DNA of 64,000 bases from Hippophae tibetana (lineage: Eukaryota; Streptophyta; Magnoliopsida; Rosales; Elaeagnaceae). The DNA is taken from contig CM072805.1 in assembly GCA_037013495.1 (NCBI GenBank), positions 18,936,669 through 19,000,668 on the forward strand. The letters are read 5' to 3'. The first letter of the stretch is position 1; each line of letters opens with the position of its first letter. The position numbers were made by a program, and so were the translations under genes. The notes below the pieces were generated by a model that did not search any database, was not told the DNA's origin, and was given only the letters and a program-made list of their open reading frames with translations. This document shows positions 1-11,351 of this stretch, in pieces.

Positions 1-1430
1 ATATCAATATTTGTCTTGGATGTGGCTATTAATGGCCTACCAAGAAAAATGATATTTTCCTTGTCTTTCATCTCCATTATCACAAAGTTGATAAACACAA
101 TTAAGTTTTTTGAATGTACCAATAAATTCTCAATTATTCCATTTGAATATTTAATATACTTACCAAAAAAATTGAAAGAACATATTTATTGGTTTAAGCT
201 CCAAAAAAACCTAATTATAAATATACTGAATATGACATGAGATTGATACTTGCTCCTAAGTATAGTATAGTTATAACAACTTTCTTATCTCCCAAAGTGA
301 TATTGATATTAAAGCTTCCTAGATTATTAAACTTGGGAGGCAAGTCTTGTTACAATATCCTACTAAAAAATTCTGGCATTATTATTTTCTCATTCTATTG
401 ATATCTCTTGTTTTTGGTAATCAGATCCTTGAAGAATTTGGCATATGATGATATATTTTTGATAACATCTAAAATATAGAAATTGAAATTAACATTGGAT
501 AGAATAGTAAAAATGTCAAAAAAAAATTATCCTATTTGATAAGGAATTGTGGGGTCTGTAAGGCTCATGTGTGTTATATATCAAAGGAGGTGAAACTGAT
601 TTCTCCTTGCTTTTCTTAGAAGGCTTCAAAGTTTTACTGTTCCTAACTTGGTCTTTTTTGGGATTTATTTTCTTCTCTTGGTTCCCATTTTTATTTCTTA
701 TAGAAACTGCTAATTTATTAATAATTTTAGAAAAATCATCACTTAGAGCCTTATCATTTTGAAAGATTGTAATTACCTTTGCTTGCTTAACTTATATTTC
801 CACAATTCAGGTTCTCTTCTAAGCGTAGCTTCATTAGTTGATTTGGTGGTACTATTTGGTTTAAACGTGAGCAAGGCATGTTTTGGGCATAGGTTGGATT
901 GTTGTCGTCAATCCTATCAACTTAGGCTCACCTAGGGTTGTCAAGTACGCTTGCTCCTGTTCGTTATCAGTATAAGAATTAAAAGTTAAGGACCCAACTC
1001 TCATTCTCCGCGTACTCTTTTCTTAGATTTAGCACCAAATATTTCATACAATTCATATATATTATGTGTTGTCTTCTTTTTCATTGTTTCACCTGCGATA
1101 TTAATAATGTTGTGTCAATCCATCATAAAAGAATTGAATTTCTATCGATCGTGGTAAGTGATGGTGTGAGAATTGGATTAAAAGCAACTTGAATCTATTA
1201 CAAAGTTCATAAAAAGATTATCCTTTTTTATTTGTGAGAATGTAACTATATTGATTCTCATGTCTAAGGTCTTGTAGTAATAATATAACTTGTTGGATAT
1301 TCAAGTTTTGAAAAAAAGAAAAACCTTGAGTGAATTGGTTTCAAAAATTTAAAATGTAGCAAAGTTACATTTAAAATACTTCTCATATAATATGTACAAA
1401 ATAAAATATTAGGAATAAACCTTCAATCTT
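1..1430 (-). mobile_element. Gypsy LTR-retrotransposon relic (Athila-like), cut by window edge
   Basis: Read on the minus strand, the first 350 bases encode the retroviral-type aspartic protease region of plant Gypsy elements. There is a LPPKF-like lead-in (about 315-350), the active-site string LGASINLM (about 240-275), and near base 1 the GRPLIATSKTNIDI string that normally precedes the reverse transcriptase. At higher coordinates (571-762) lies the lysine-rich gag-protease linker, and weak gag similarity is seen at about 1100-1330. The order gag, linker, protease fits an element pointing left, whose reverse transcriptase and integrase would lie outside the window. It is a broken fossil with many breaks. 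Lineage is inferred from the protease-linker style; no LTR is visible inside the window. Confidence 0.72.
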
Positions 1431-1930
1431 TCAAGATATATGACCAATTTCAAATTTATTTTCATTTCATTTTCTCCATAGATCTTCATGTACGACTAAA
1501 ATGCAATCATTAGGTTTGGTGGCATCAAGAGAAAGATGAATTTCAAGCTTAACAATTCAGTGGCTTTGGTAAATTTATTGTAATAGAGAAAAATATACAA
1601 TTAGATAATTGTATTTTCTTTCAATTGTTCAACACATAGCCAGGATTGAAATTGAAAAAAATTATTGATATATTTTAAAAAAATTAAATTTGTTTAGTTT
1701 TACAATATGATTGAAATTTATATAATATAATGATAAATAATTAAAGAATTTTTTTTAATAAGGTAGAAAAAATAAAGATATTTATTACAAAATTAAACTT
1801 ATTGATATTACAAAAAGCTTTTAGGTAAAGTACTTATCATAATTTTATCCAAAATTTAAAAGTGTAATATATGTCATTGTTTTAAAATATAAGAATATTT
1901 GTCTAAAAATATCCAACATTTTTACATATT
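1431..1930. other. AT-rich intergenic stretch
   Basis: No gene, RNA or clear repeat was recognised. It may hold the decayed 5' part of the Gypsy relic on its left. Confidence 0.5.
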
Positions 1931-2441
1931 TACAAGTTTACCATTAGAGTTAATTTAAAATTATATCTTTAAAACTTATATTTTTATATATATTTTTTAG
2001 ATTAATTATGTTTTATGTTCACGTATATGCACAATTTGTAAAAATATTTAAAACATTTACTTTGTTACAATTATGTCCAAATAAAAATAAAAAAATGTCA
2101 AACTTTAGACATAATTGCATCATTATCCATATGATTGCGAGCATAATTATAACTTTAAAAATGCACATTATTGAACATGTTTTTATCATTACTCATACAT
2201 TACGAACATAATCACAACAAACCAGTATTTTGGATATTTTTGTAAATTGTTCCATATGTTTGGGCATAAAATTTAATTAACCCATATTTTTTCAAAAGAT
2301 AAAAAATCATTGGATTAAAGTTGTTTAAAAAATTAGTTGTTTATCTTCTCAAATTTAAATTAAATTTTTTTTTACTACATATATTTGTCTATATGTCATT
2401 TTTTATTTTGAATAATTTTATTCAAATTTTTTCTACATATT
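1931..2441. repeat. AT-rich degenerate repeat, left part
   Basis: This segment shares two blocks with 4144-4600. One is a CATTAGA(G/A)TTAA block followed by 'atatctttaaaacttatat'. The other is a block around 'agttgtttatcttctcaaa' followed by 'tctatatgtcatt'. The similarity is loose, and the two parts are separated by the LTR-like pair at 2442-4143. The simplest reading is one AT-rich repeated region split by a later insertion. Confidence 0.45.
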
Positions 2442-4143
2442 TGTTGATTCCATTTTTGTCAACATTAGTTAGGACTCCTTAGTGGATTTACAAAATAAAC
2501 AAACTATTAGGACCTCAGACTACTCTGCGGTAGGAATGGTCTTTAGCCCTGTGATGCTTAAGTTAACAACAAGATTATGAAATCTAGAGGAGATTTATAG
2601 TCTCACTATATGATTATGAGAAAATATAGTGTTTGGCTGCAATTCTTTATTATGTAATAGATATAAGATTTTAAGTCATTGTGATTGTGTACATATATGA
2701 GTATATATATAGAGAAAAATTAAATTGATGGCTATTTGTTGTTGGAATATGATTGACTTGTTATATCATTGTAGACGTATATTCTTAATTATCTCTTAAG
2801 GATAATTAAAGTATAATTATTGAACCTTTATTTTTTAGGATAATAATCTTATAGTCATACTTATCTAATGACTTAACGCTTATAGGGCTTGACCCATAAG
2901 GCTATTTGTTGATTAAAATCACTCTTTACTTGTCACATGGAATGTAAGAAATTACCCCCAAAATTAGCCCCATGCTTTCTAGCCATTGGGTGAGAACTCT
3001 AATTGTAATTTCTGTTGATATCTCGGTTCAATAGTACTTTCAATCACACTAGTGACATTGTGCCCATTCTTGTATGATTTTTTTCATGCCTGAACAAGGG
3101 ACTTCGTGCCATGTCTGACCATTCAAAACGTACGTGATGACATCTTGTTATTGATGATACTTTTGGATTTTTAATTAAACTCTTGGTTAGGGAGTTATGT
3201 CAAAGTCAACATTTTTTAAAAACCTTGTTATGTCAAAGTAGTCCATGACCACTTTTAAAAGTCCAGAGAGTTAAGTTAGTGACATTGGTGGACCTAATGA
3301 ATGTGATACTTTTTTTTAGAAAACCTTGTTATTTTTAGGATCAATCTATTTTCAAAGGCTTATATGAATTTTTTGCATATTGTAAACTTGGAGGAATTTT
3401 TTGTGAGCCTTAGAAATTTTTGATTTTTTTAGGCGAGTAAAACACAGTTCTTTTCCATAGATAACACTAGATGTTGATATCGATTTTGTCAACACTGGGT
3501 AGGACTGTCATCTGTGGATCTACCAGATGAATAAATCGTTATAACCTCAGACCACAATATGGAGAGAATCTTACATACAAAAAGGGCACGTACACGTGGT
3601 AGAATGGAGTCATCTTGACTTTATTTTTATAAAAAAAGGAAAAGGTTTAAGAAATGGGGACATGATTAACGATTGATATTAATAAGAGGCATATCACATA
3701 TTTTATGTAAGATTTTCTCTATCGTATGTGAATATATTTGGCACTCTGATGCTTAAATTAGTAATAAGATAAAGAAGTCTAGAGGAGATCTATAGTCTCG
3801 TTATGTGATAATGAGGAAAAATAGTGTTTGATTGTGATTTTCTATCATGTAAGAAATATAATCATAAGTCCTTGTGATTGTGTACATATATGAGTATATA
3901 TAGGAGAAATAATTAAATTGATGGCTATCTCTTGTCATAATATGATTGACTTGTTTTAGCATTATAGATATTTATCTTTAATTATTTATTTAAGATAATT
4001 AAATTTTTTTTGAACCTTTATCTCTTTAAGGTAATTATCTTATAGTCTTAATAACTCAGTATTTATTGGACTTTTGCCGGTAAGATTATTTGTTGACTTA
4101 GATTAATCTTTGTTTGTCACGTAAAATATATGAAATTACCCTA
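2442..4143. mobile_element. LTR-like direct-repeat pair with short interior (possible TRIM-type element)
   Basis: Two direct repeats, about 2442-2960 and 3472-4143, flank an interior of about 510 bases. Both begin TGTTGAT and carry TTTTGTCAACA just after. Both also contain GATGCTTAA, a 'ctagaggaga' block, GTGATTGTGTACATATATGAG with a TATA-rich follow-up, and end near 'gaaattaccc'. The right copy has about 170 extra bases near its start. The interior shows no coding sequence. A TG start and promoter-like TATA stretch suggest LTRs of a small non-autonomous element, or the ends of a larger one that lost its middle. No convincing primer-binding site or polypurine tract was seen, so a simple segmental duplication remains possible. 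It is old: the copies differ at many positions. Confidence 0.5.
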
Positions 4144-4600
4144 ATAATATTTATAAGTAATTCCATTAGACTTAATTTAATATAACTACATCTTTAAAAA
4201 TCATATCTATCTTTTTTTTAAAAGAAGGAAAATAATAAGATTAATTTTCTTTAAAAAAATTAGTTATTTATTTTCTCAAATTTAAATTGAAATAAAATTT
4301 TATTACTATATATATGTATTAATGTCCAAAAATATTTTCTATATGTAATGTCATTAGAATTACATTAATATAATTATATCTCTAAAACTTATATTTATAT
4401 TTGTATTACCGAAAGAAAATAATATGAGTAATTTTTTTTAAAGTCAAATTTTTAACTTCTTAAAATTAAATTGAAAATATTTAAAGATGTAAATATAATT
4501 TCAAAAATCTTTTTAACGTTACTACCATATTCTTTAAAAAATAAGTTATTTATCTTCTTAAATAAAAATTAAATTAAATTATCATACTATAACTAATTAA
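4144..4600. repeat. AT-rich degenerate repeat, right part
   Basis: This part contains two further loose copies of the unit seen at 1931-2441, at about 4144-4370 and 4370-4600. Each has the 'ttatttatcttct' block and the CATTAGA-type block. It is very AT-rich and non-coding. The short frame at 4601-4834 is probably chance. Confidence 0.4.
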
Positions 4601-4829
4601 ATGTTAAATAAAAAATTACTATATCTCTTATTTTATCTTACTTTTTCTTTTTTAAGTGAAGAAGATGACTTCATTAGACACGATAATACTTCTGATGAAA
4701 TAATTGTACCATTTTTTTGCAATCTTTTCTCTTTTCGACATTTATTTCCACAATATCTATCTTCATCTAATACATCAACTATGAATATTATTAAATTAAT
4801 AAAAATATATAAATTAATTCTTTACAAAA

Positions 4830-5215
4830 CTTAAGTAGAATACCGTCTCTATGAAACAGATAACGTTCTAGTGCGAAAAAAAGTCACAACATAAGCAAAG
4901 TTTGACTTCATCCAAAGCCTTTGCCACCTAAAGGTGGCAGTGTACAATACTGCATGAATAGCCACTGCAATCATTACCTCAAAAGCATATGCAATCCCAA
5001 GTGAAAATAGAAATAACCTTTAACAAAGGATCATAATGTTTGAAATACACATGCACAATTCGCTAAACCAGGTGATCCAAAAGCAATACCATCGGTGTTG
5101 ACCTTTATCCATTTTATAAGCAGCGATCTCCAAATTACCTTTACAATATGTAGAATTCCTTGTACTTGCGTTCTTTGGAGGACTGCAAGATCCTCCGCTA
5201 TATTTCACATTGATT
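4830..5215 (-). pseudogene. LINE-type RNase H domain relic
   Basis: Read on the minus strand this encodes the RNase H domain found at the C-terminus of plant L1 LINEs and in their domesticated relatives. WIKVNTDG (about 5110-5090) matches the first catalytic aspartate strand. AFEVMIAV (about 4990-4970) fits the helix with the catalytic glutamate. RLWMKSNFAYVV (about 4910-4875) matches the usual LWLESDSxxVV, but the catalytic Asp has become Asn. The first part lies in a different frame from the second, so at least one frameshift separates them, and no start or reverse transcriptase is seen. The upstream side ends 20 bases from the CACTA-like element at 5235, which may have cut the LINE. A fragment of a host RNase H-like gene is the alternative. 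Confidence 0.6.
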
Positions 5216-5335
5216 CATGTTGTGATAGACTCGCCACTACTACACAAATGACCTTTTAAAGTCGATTCTACCTATGAACTAACTTTAAATTTTAAGTCGA
5301 TTCACCTATAGAACCGACTTAAAATGTCATATCCC

Positions 5336-5425
5336 CTTTTAAACATATTTTGGTTATTTTTTGCTAACTTCATTGCATGTTTTCGATCACTTAATAGCAG
5401 AAAAAACCAAAATATGTTTAAAAGA
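5336..5425. repeat. 30-bp inverted repeat with 30-bp loop
   Basis: Arms at about 5336-5365 and 5396-5425 are nearly perfect reverse complements; the left arm begins 'cttttaaacatattttgg'. A transcript could form a stem of about 30 bp. It lies just inside the left subterminal region of the CACTA-like element. Confidence 0.75.
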
Positions 5426-5512
5426 GTTTTTAAATACATTCTATTAATTGAAAAATTAAATATTAATTAATTATTTAAGAATTAAATTTATAACAAAAAT
5501 AATTTATATACA

Positions 5513-5520
<8 letters not shown>

Positions 5521-5552
<32 letters not shown>
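5521..5552. repeat. (AT)n microsatellite
   Basis: About 16 uninterrupted AT units. Confidence 0.95.
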
Positions 5553-5555
<3 letters not shown>

Positions 5556-5943
5556 ACTTAATTACAATATAACTAAATATTATAAGATACATATGCTATT
5601 CAATATGATCATATTCTTTTTCTAATTCTTCTTGTGATCTTATAATCTCAAGCATATGTTCTACTTATTCTTCTTGTAAATCATCAAAAATTTGCATATA
5701 CTTGACTTGCTCAAACCAAAGAAATATATATATTTAAAATCAAAATAATAATGTAATATCATGAATTCATAAAAAATAACTTATATATGTTAAAAGAGTA
5801 TATTAGTAAAAAAGATTACCACATCGACATCAGAGTGATATAACAATAACCCCATCCCTTCGAGACTATATTAACACTGTATTAATCTTTTGCCTATAAA
5901 TTATAAAGCTATCTGAAATCAAGCTAGTATTTATAATATTATA

Positions 5944-6174
5944 ATGAGCTCTAAATATGAAGTCAATTGTGACTATGATTTGTTACTTGGGTTGATTGAG
6001 TTTTGGTACCTAAAAACTAGTATTTTTGTATTTCCTAGGGGTGAAACAACAATTACTCTTGAAGATATGATGATTCTTGGTGGGTTTCATGTACTTGGCT
6101 TGCCAGTGACTATTCCTATAAATAACCAGAATGATCGTGTCCAAATGTATAATATCTCTCATCTTTCCCTATAA
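5944..6174 (+). pseudogene. Plant mobile domain (PMD/MAIN-like) fragment inside CACTA-like element
   Basis: The 76-residue frame reads LIEFWYLKTSIFVFPRGE followed by TTITLEDMMILGGFHVLGLPV. This is the N-terminal signature of the plant mobile domain (PF10536): a helix, then hydrophobic-FPxGE, then TLEDxxxLGGxxVxGxPV. PMD proteins include Arabidopsis MAIN and MAIL1 and many transposon-borne relatives, and full domains run to several hundred residues, so this is only the beginning. No further PMD exon was recognised downstream. Its position inside the CACTA-like ends suggests a captured gene piece or a PMD gene native to the element. A coding role is doubtful, though the frame is open across the conserved part. 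Confidence 0.6.
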
Positions 6175-7664
6175 GTTATTCGATTATTTCACTTCTGTTT
6201 ATTTGTTCTTCTTGAACTGTTCTCTATAAAGAATAAAGTAATAAAATATATAATACTTTATTACAGCAATATGAAAAAATTATAACAAGGACTTTGTATC
6301 AAGTTAAATTACTAACCAACTTATTGAGTTGTTGTTCTACTCGTTTATTCAATGACTTTATATTCATTAAGTGGTTCCAATTATGGAAACACATAATTAA
6401 TTTATGTCTAATTTGAAAGTGTTGTATTCTTTTAATGCCTTATTTACAATCTTGTAACACTTGTTTATCCAATTATCGAGGACTTTAAAACGATTCTGTA
6501 AAAAACACATTTTAGAAGAGATATAATACAAAAAAGATATAATATATGTAATTAATTATAAAACAAAAGAGACTTACATAAATAATTTTTCATATCTTAT
6601 ACTTTTCGGCATCTTCAACTTTATACTTTTATATTTAACACATATGCATCAAATTATACTAATCTTATTATTATTATTTCTACAGGCGAATTACAAGAAA
6701 GTTTCAGCTCTATAAATATAGTAATGTTCAATTCTACACTTTAACATCCAAGATTTGTCCATTTTATATTGATGATGTTAAATATATTAAATATGTAACC
6801 AACAAAATATAATTGTAATTACCAATATATTTCAAATATTATTATATATGAAGTCATAAATTATTAGAATATCCATCAAAACATCATATAAAAATAAATA
6901 TATAAAATTCAAAAAATTAATAAATTCATTATAGATAACAATAATAATATTAACAATATTTAATATATAATAATTTATATACATATATAAATGCATGTAA
7001 TAATAATAAATATTTTATACATATATATATATAATAATAAATATTAATAAACTCATTATACATTATATATATATATACACACAAATATATTTTATATTAT
7101 ATATATATATTTAATGTACATGTAAATAATTTTTAAAAAAATTAATTTTAAAATAAATTAATATATATAAAAAATATAACATAAAATTATTAAAATAAAT
7201 AAATAAAAAATATATTCTTCTATTTTAAGCTTTAATAAAAAATATACAACCTACATAACACAAAAATATACAATAATCAATAACACATAATATATTAAAA
7301 TAAATAATATAAATAAGTGTAAAATAATTCATAGAACTACTTATAAGAGTAAATGAAGTGATAAGATAAAGTGACAAGATGAAGGAAATGAAGAAAAAAA
7401 AGGTGTTTGATAAGTGAGAATGAGAAAGAAAATAGATATAAATTTTTTGAGTATTATGCTTAAAAAAATAGTACATATAGAAAATAAATTTGAGAAGAAG
7501 AAAACCAAATTGACGACGCTGAAAATAGTGGTTGGAAGTAACCGAAAAAGAGAAAGAAAATAGAGATAATGGACAGTTTTTCTCTATAAAGGAAGATGGA
7601 AACACGAGTTAGTACTTTCGGTAAATGGGGGAGAGAAGAAGATAAGAAAAACAAATAAGGTAGT

Positions 7665-8110
7665 TTCGGTTGACACGTAGAATCGATGCTACACGTAGGA
7701 TTTTAAGTCAGTTCTATGTGTCAATCGACGTTACACGTGGCTCGCGTCGGTTGACACATAGAACCAACTTAAAATCTTATGTGTAGCGTCGGTTCTACGT
7801 GTTAATCAACTTAAAAAATTACAGAGAAATAAAATAGTAGCGTTGATTCTCACGTAGAACTAACGCTACACATAATATTTTAAGTTGGTTCTACGTGTTA
7901 ACCGACGCTACACGTGGCTAGCGTCGATTAACATGTAGATCTGACTTAAAATCTTACGTGTAGCGTCAGTTGACACATAAGATCGATGTTATCATTTATG
8001 TGTATGTTAACACGTAGAAGCGACTTAAAATCCTACGTGTAGCGTCGATTTTACGTGTCAACTCACATTAATATTTTATTTTTTTGCAATTATTTAAGTC
8101 GGTTGATACA
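7665..8110. repeat. Subterminal palindromic repeat array of CACTA-like element
   Basis: A run of about 450 bases is built from a motif close to GCGTCGGTTGACACGTAG and its reverse complement, alternating with AACCGACTTAAAATC. Roughly eight partly degenerate copies occur in both orientations, so the strand can fold into successive hairpins. Single copies occur near the left end (about 5265-5325). Subterminal repeats of this kind are the known binding sites of CACTA transposases. Confidence 0.75.
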
Positions 8111-8199
8111 TAGAATTAACTTAAAATTCATTACAAATCAATTTTAAGTAAAAAACGACTTTAAATCACGACTTAAATATCATTTATAATAATAACGTG

Positions 8200-9950
8200 T
8201 CTTACTAATAAAATGTTAAACTGTGCAAATGTAGAGCTTAGAGAAGTTTTGTATGTCCTCAAAGCCAAAATTATTTCTAATTGTGGAATATTACCATGAT
8301 CACTAAAATTATACTTATTTTTTTAAGATTATTTAATTGTGATTCAGTTCAATTGACATTATATATGTCATTAAATTTAAAATGAAAGAATCCGTACGAG
8401 ATCGTCTTTCAAACAAGGAGTATAATAAATCTCAAAATGAACTTGTAAAATGAGAACTCCAAAAAATGGGAGAAATAATCTCCTACTCATACAAGAAATA
8501 TTGGGAGGTGAAGGAGTAACCCACCCTAGAGTTTTTTTAATAAATATATTGTTTTTATCTTGTACGTGAAATTAATGTTGTATTAAAGTACTAGAGTAGG
8601 ACTATAAAGTTTGTTTTTAAAGAAAGGAATTTATAGTTTACAATTAATAAAATAGGATGTAACGATAAGTGTGTTATCTCTGATCACTTTTTATACCATC
8701 CTACAGCCTTTCATCGAAAAAAATATACTTTTCATTATTTTATTTTATTTATGTTCAAATATTTTTATTCTTATTTTAATTCAACATTTTGCAAGACTCT
8801 AAATGTATAAAGCCTTCAATATACGTTAGCTAATTACGAATGCTAATGAGAGCATTAGATTATTGTTGCATTAATTACTTTACGTTAGCTAATTACTTTC
8901 CTTATATCTGTTAGTTTTCTTTAAGCTGATTAATTTTGGCGCTGTCCCTTCTCTTCTTCTTGTTTTCTTGTTTTTATAATTTTTTTTTCTTTTTCTTCTA
9001 TTCATAATATATGTTTATTTATTTTTTATTGGAAATTATCACTTTTTGTCACATTATCAGTTGTTTTTTTCCGGCTGATATTATACAGTGGCAAACCAAA
9101 TTGATTTGTAATTTAACCCTAGTTGATTAAAAAATAATACTTTTTATTATAAATTTGATACATATAATAATTTTATATTACAAATTTAATGTACTTTTAT
9201 TAATAAATTATCTATAATTATTTTATTATCTCATATTTTTAATTTTATATCCAATTAATGACTAAAAGTGATGCATATTGATTTAACTAGTCAAAGTTGC
9301 ATGTTAAAATTTACAATTATAAATTAATTAAAAAAATATTTTTATTTATGATAATATATTTATATTATAATATTTTAAATAAATAGTCAAAATAATTATT
9401 AATTTTATAAGTATAAATTATGCATATTGCTTTTATTAGTGATATTTTATTACTCTATTTGAATATTTGAATTTTACGTTTTTATATGACATAAAAATAA
9501 CATTATAAAAAATCAAACACAATAAATAAATAAAATAATTTTCTTGATTAATGCTTAGTGATAGAAAATATGTAACATATATATGCAAAGTTCTAAAGTA
9601 TAAAGTTTTATAGATTAAATTATTATAATAGTTATTACTAACGTTTTGAAACAAGTAAAAATTTAATCATAATTAATTTGATAATTTTCTTTTTATAGCA
9701 TTAAAAGTTATATATTTTAAAGAGAATGAAAAAAATAATATGATAAAAATATTTGGACTCAAATTTGTTTTTTCACACAATCTTGTATTCTTATATAATT
9801 AAATAAATTCTCATTTTTTTCATTTCAAGCCACATATTTAGATTATATCAAATATCACTTTATATAAAAATCATCAAATAATCTCATAATAAATTTGAAA
9901 AAATAAAAAAAATCATAATCATGTTGTTTAGTAAGGTGTATATATATAAT
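8200..9950. other. AT-rich intergenic stretch
   Basis: No gene, RNA or transposon domain was recognised. Short frames here are AT-rich chance frames. The sequence at 8380-8550 is less AT-biased, but I could not assign it. Confidence 0.5.
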
Positions 9951-9959
9951 AACTATTGG

Positions 9960-10960
9960 TCTTAAGAGGGCAACAAATATGTATCACAATAATTATATGT
10001 AATCTCTAACTATTTTAATTTTATAAAGAAAGTTAAGAAATTATTGTTAAATAATCAAAGCTGAAATTTTTTAAAATCTTCATTTTTTGTTTGTTTAACT
10101 AAATAATTATATATGTATGTTATTTATTATTCTATAAATAATTAATTTTAATCAAGAACATTAAAGTTTAAAAGAATTACGAACCAGACAACTATATCTA
10201 ATATGTAACAATTTTAATTTTATATAAAAGAAAGTTACTAAATCATGATTAGACAATCCAATTGAAGTCTTTAATTTGAAATATTTTAGTTTTTAGTGAT
10301 TAATATTTATTATTCTACAAATATTTGAAGAAAATTAAGAAATGATAATTATATACAATTTATAAATTTTTTAATTTTTTAAAAAAGAAAATTAAAAAAT
10401 GGTAATTAAATGATAATAACTAATTTTTTTTGAAATTCTAGTTTTAAATTCTTAATTAAGTGCTTCTTATTTATTATTACAAAAAGAACTAATTTAAAAA
10501 AATTAAAGTTTGGTTAAACCTACAAAAATATCACCTAACTATTACATTTGTTTCATTCATATTATCAAACTATTTTTTCATCTCGTTTGTATCACCTAAT
10601 TTTTTCATTTATTCTAGTTATACTATTTTATTAATCTGCATCTAACCACATCACACATCATTAGTATATTTTGAACAACTCAATTAATTAAGTTGTATAT
10701 TTGGAACGATTTTAAATATACCACTTAGTTATTTGAGTTATTTTAAATTTATCATTTAACTGTCTAATGTATGATACCATTGTACAGAGTCTAAATGAAT
10801 TATATAAATAGAAAAAATACAATAGTTGGGTGATATAAAAGAAATAAAAATAGTTTGGTAGTATAAACATAATAAATGTAATAGTTTTGTATGTTTAAAG
10901 TTCTAAAGAAACATGACCAAAATAACTATATGTAATTTATAAATTTTTAATTTTATAAAA
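9960..10960. repeat. Degenerate AT-rich tandem repeat (about 150-200 bp units)
   Basis: Loose copies begin near 9985, 10185, 10345 and 10925. Each has the order 'atatgtaa', 'tttttaattttat', 'aaagaaa(g)ttaa' and a 'tatttattattct' block. The MITE at 10521-10891 sits between the third and fourth copies. Confidence 0.5.
10521..10891. mobile_element. MITE with long imperfect terminal inverted repeats
   Basis: The left end reads TACAAAAATATCACCTAACT then ATTACATTTG. The reverse complement of the right end reads TACAAAACTATTACATTTAT, and the similarity continues inward through 'ccaaactattttt' and 'tatcaccTAA(T/C)T' for about 110 bases. There is no coding sequence. The long inverted repeats suggest a Mutator-type non-autonomous element, but no clear 9-bp target duplication was seen, so superfamily is uncertain. 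Confidence 0.7.
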
Positions 10961-11241
10961 ATTAGGCTTAATTACAAATTATACTCCTAACGTTTACTAG
11001 TTATGCACATTATATCCTTAACATTTGACAAGTAAAATTTCTACATGTAACATTGAGGTAATGCTATTACGATGAAAAAGTCTATTTATAATAAGTTGTA
11101 GTATAATCACAACTAATGTGTCAATTAATTATATTTTTATAATTAATTAAAATTTTAGAGAATACCAAAATGTATTATATATATTTAGTATAAATTAGTT
11201 GAATTAGATTATATGAGAAAATATATTGATAGATGAAATAC

Positions 11242-11351
11242 ACATCATTAATTAAATTTTAACATATCATTTTTGGGGAGAAAGTTATACTAAATAACAT
11301 CATTAATTAAATTTTGACATATCATTTTTGGGGAGAAAGTTATACTAAATA
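11242..11351. repeat. Two tandem copies of a 55-bp unit
   Basis: The unit contains ACATCATTAATTAAATTTT and then 'ttttggggagaaagtta'. The copies starting near 11242 and 11297 differ at about one position, so the duplication is recent relative to its surroundings. Confidence 0.9.

Larger units (their letters stand above)
5235..8199. mobile_element. CACTA-like (En/Spm) DNA transposon, non-autonomous
   Basis: The left end starts CACTACTACACAAATGACC and continues into TTTTAAAGTCG. The reverse complement of the right end starts CACGTTATTATTATAAATGA and continues into TTTAAGTCG. These are imperfect terminal inverted repeats of CACTA type. Both ends are followed inward by subterminal copies of a motif around (T)TTTAAGTCGGTTCTA, which is typical of CACTA elements. 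At about 3 kb the element is much too short for a full transposase, and no transposase domain was recognised. A weak helical reading on the minus strand at 5590-5720 could be a leftover. The interior carries a plant-mobile-domain fragment (5944-6174). A clean 3-bp target duplication is not visible, so the exact ends may be off by a few bases. Confidence 0.65.

Noticed and set aside
5020-5208. 62-residue minus-strand frame as a gene
   Set aside because: It is out of frame with the RNase H reading (WIKVNTDG) that explains the same bases.
7225-7654. Two overlapping Phe/Ser/Tyr-rich minus-strand frames inside the CACTA-like element
   Set aside because: Low-complexity translation of AT-rich and GAAA-rich sequence with no conserved motif.
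7665-8110. CRISPR-like array
   Set aside because: Repeats alternate in orientation, are degenerate, lack regular unique spacers, and lie in a plant transposon.
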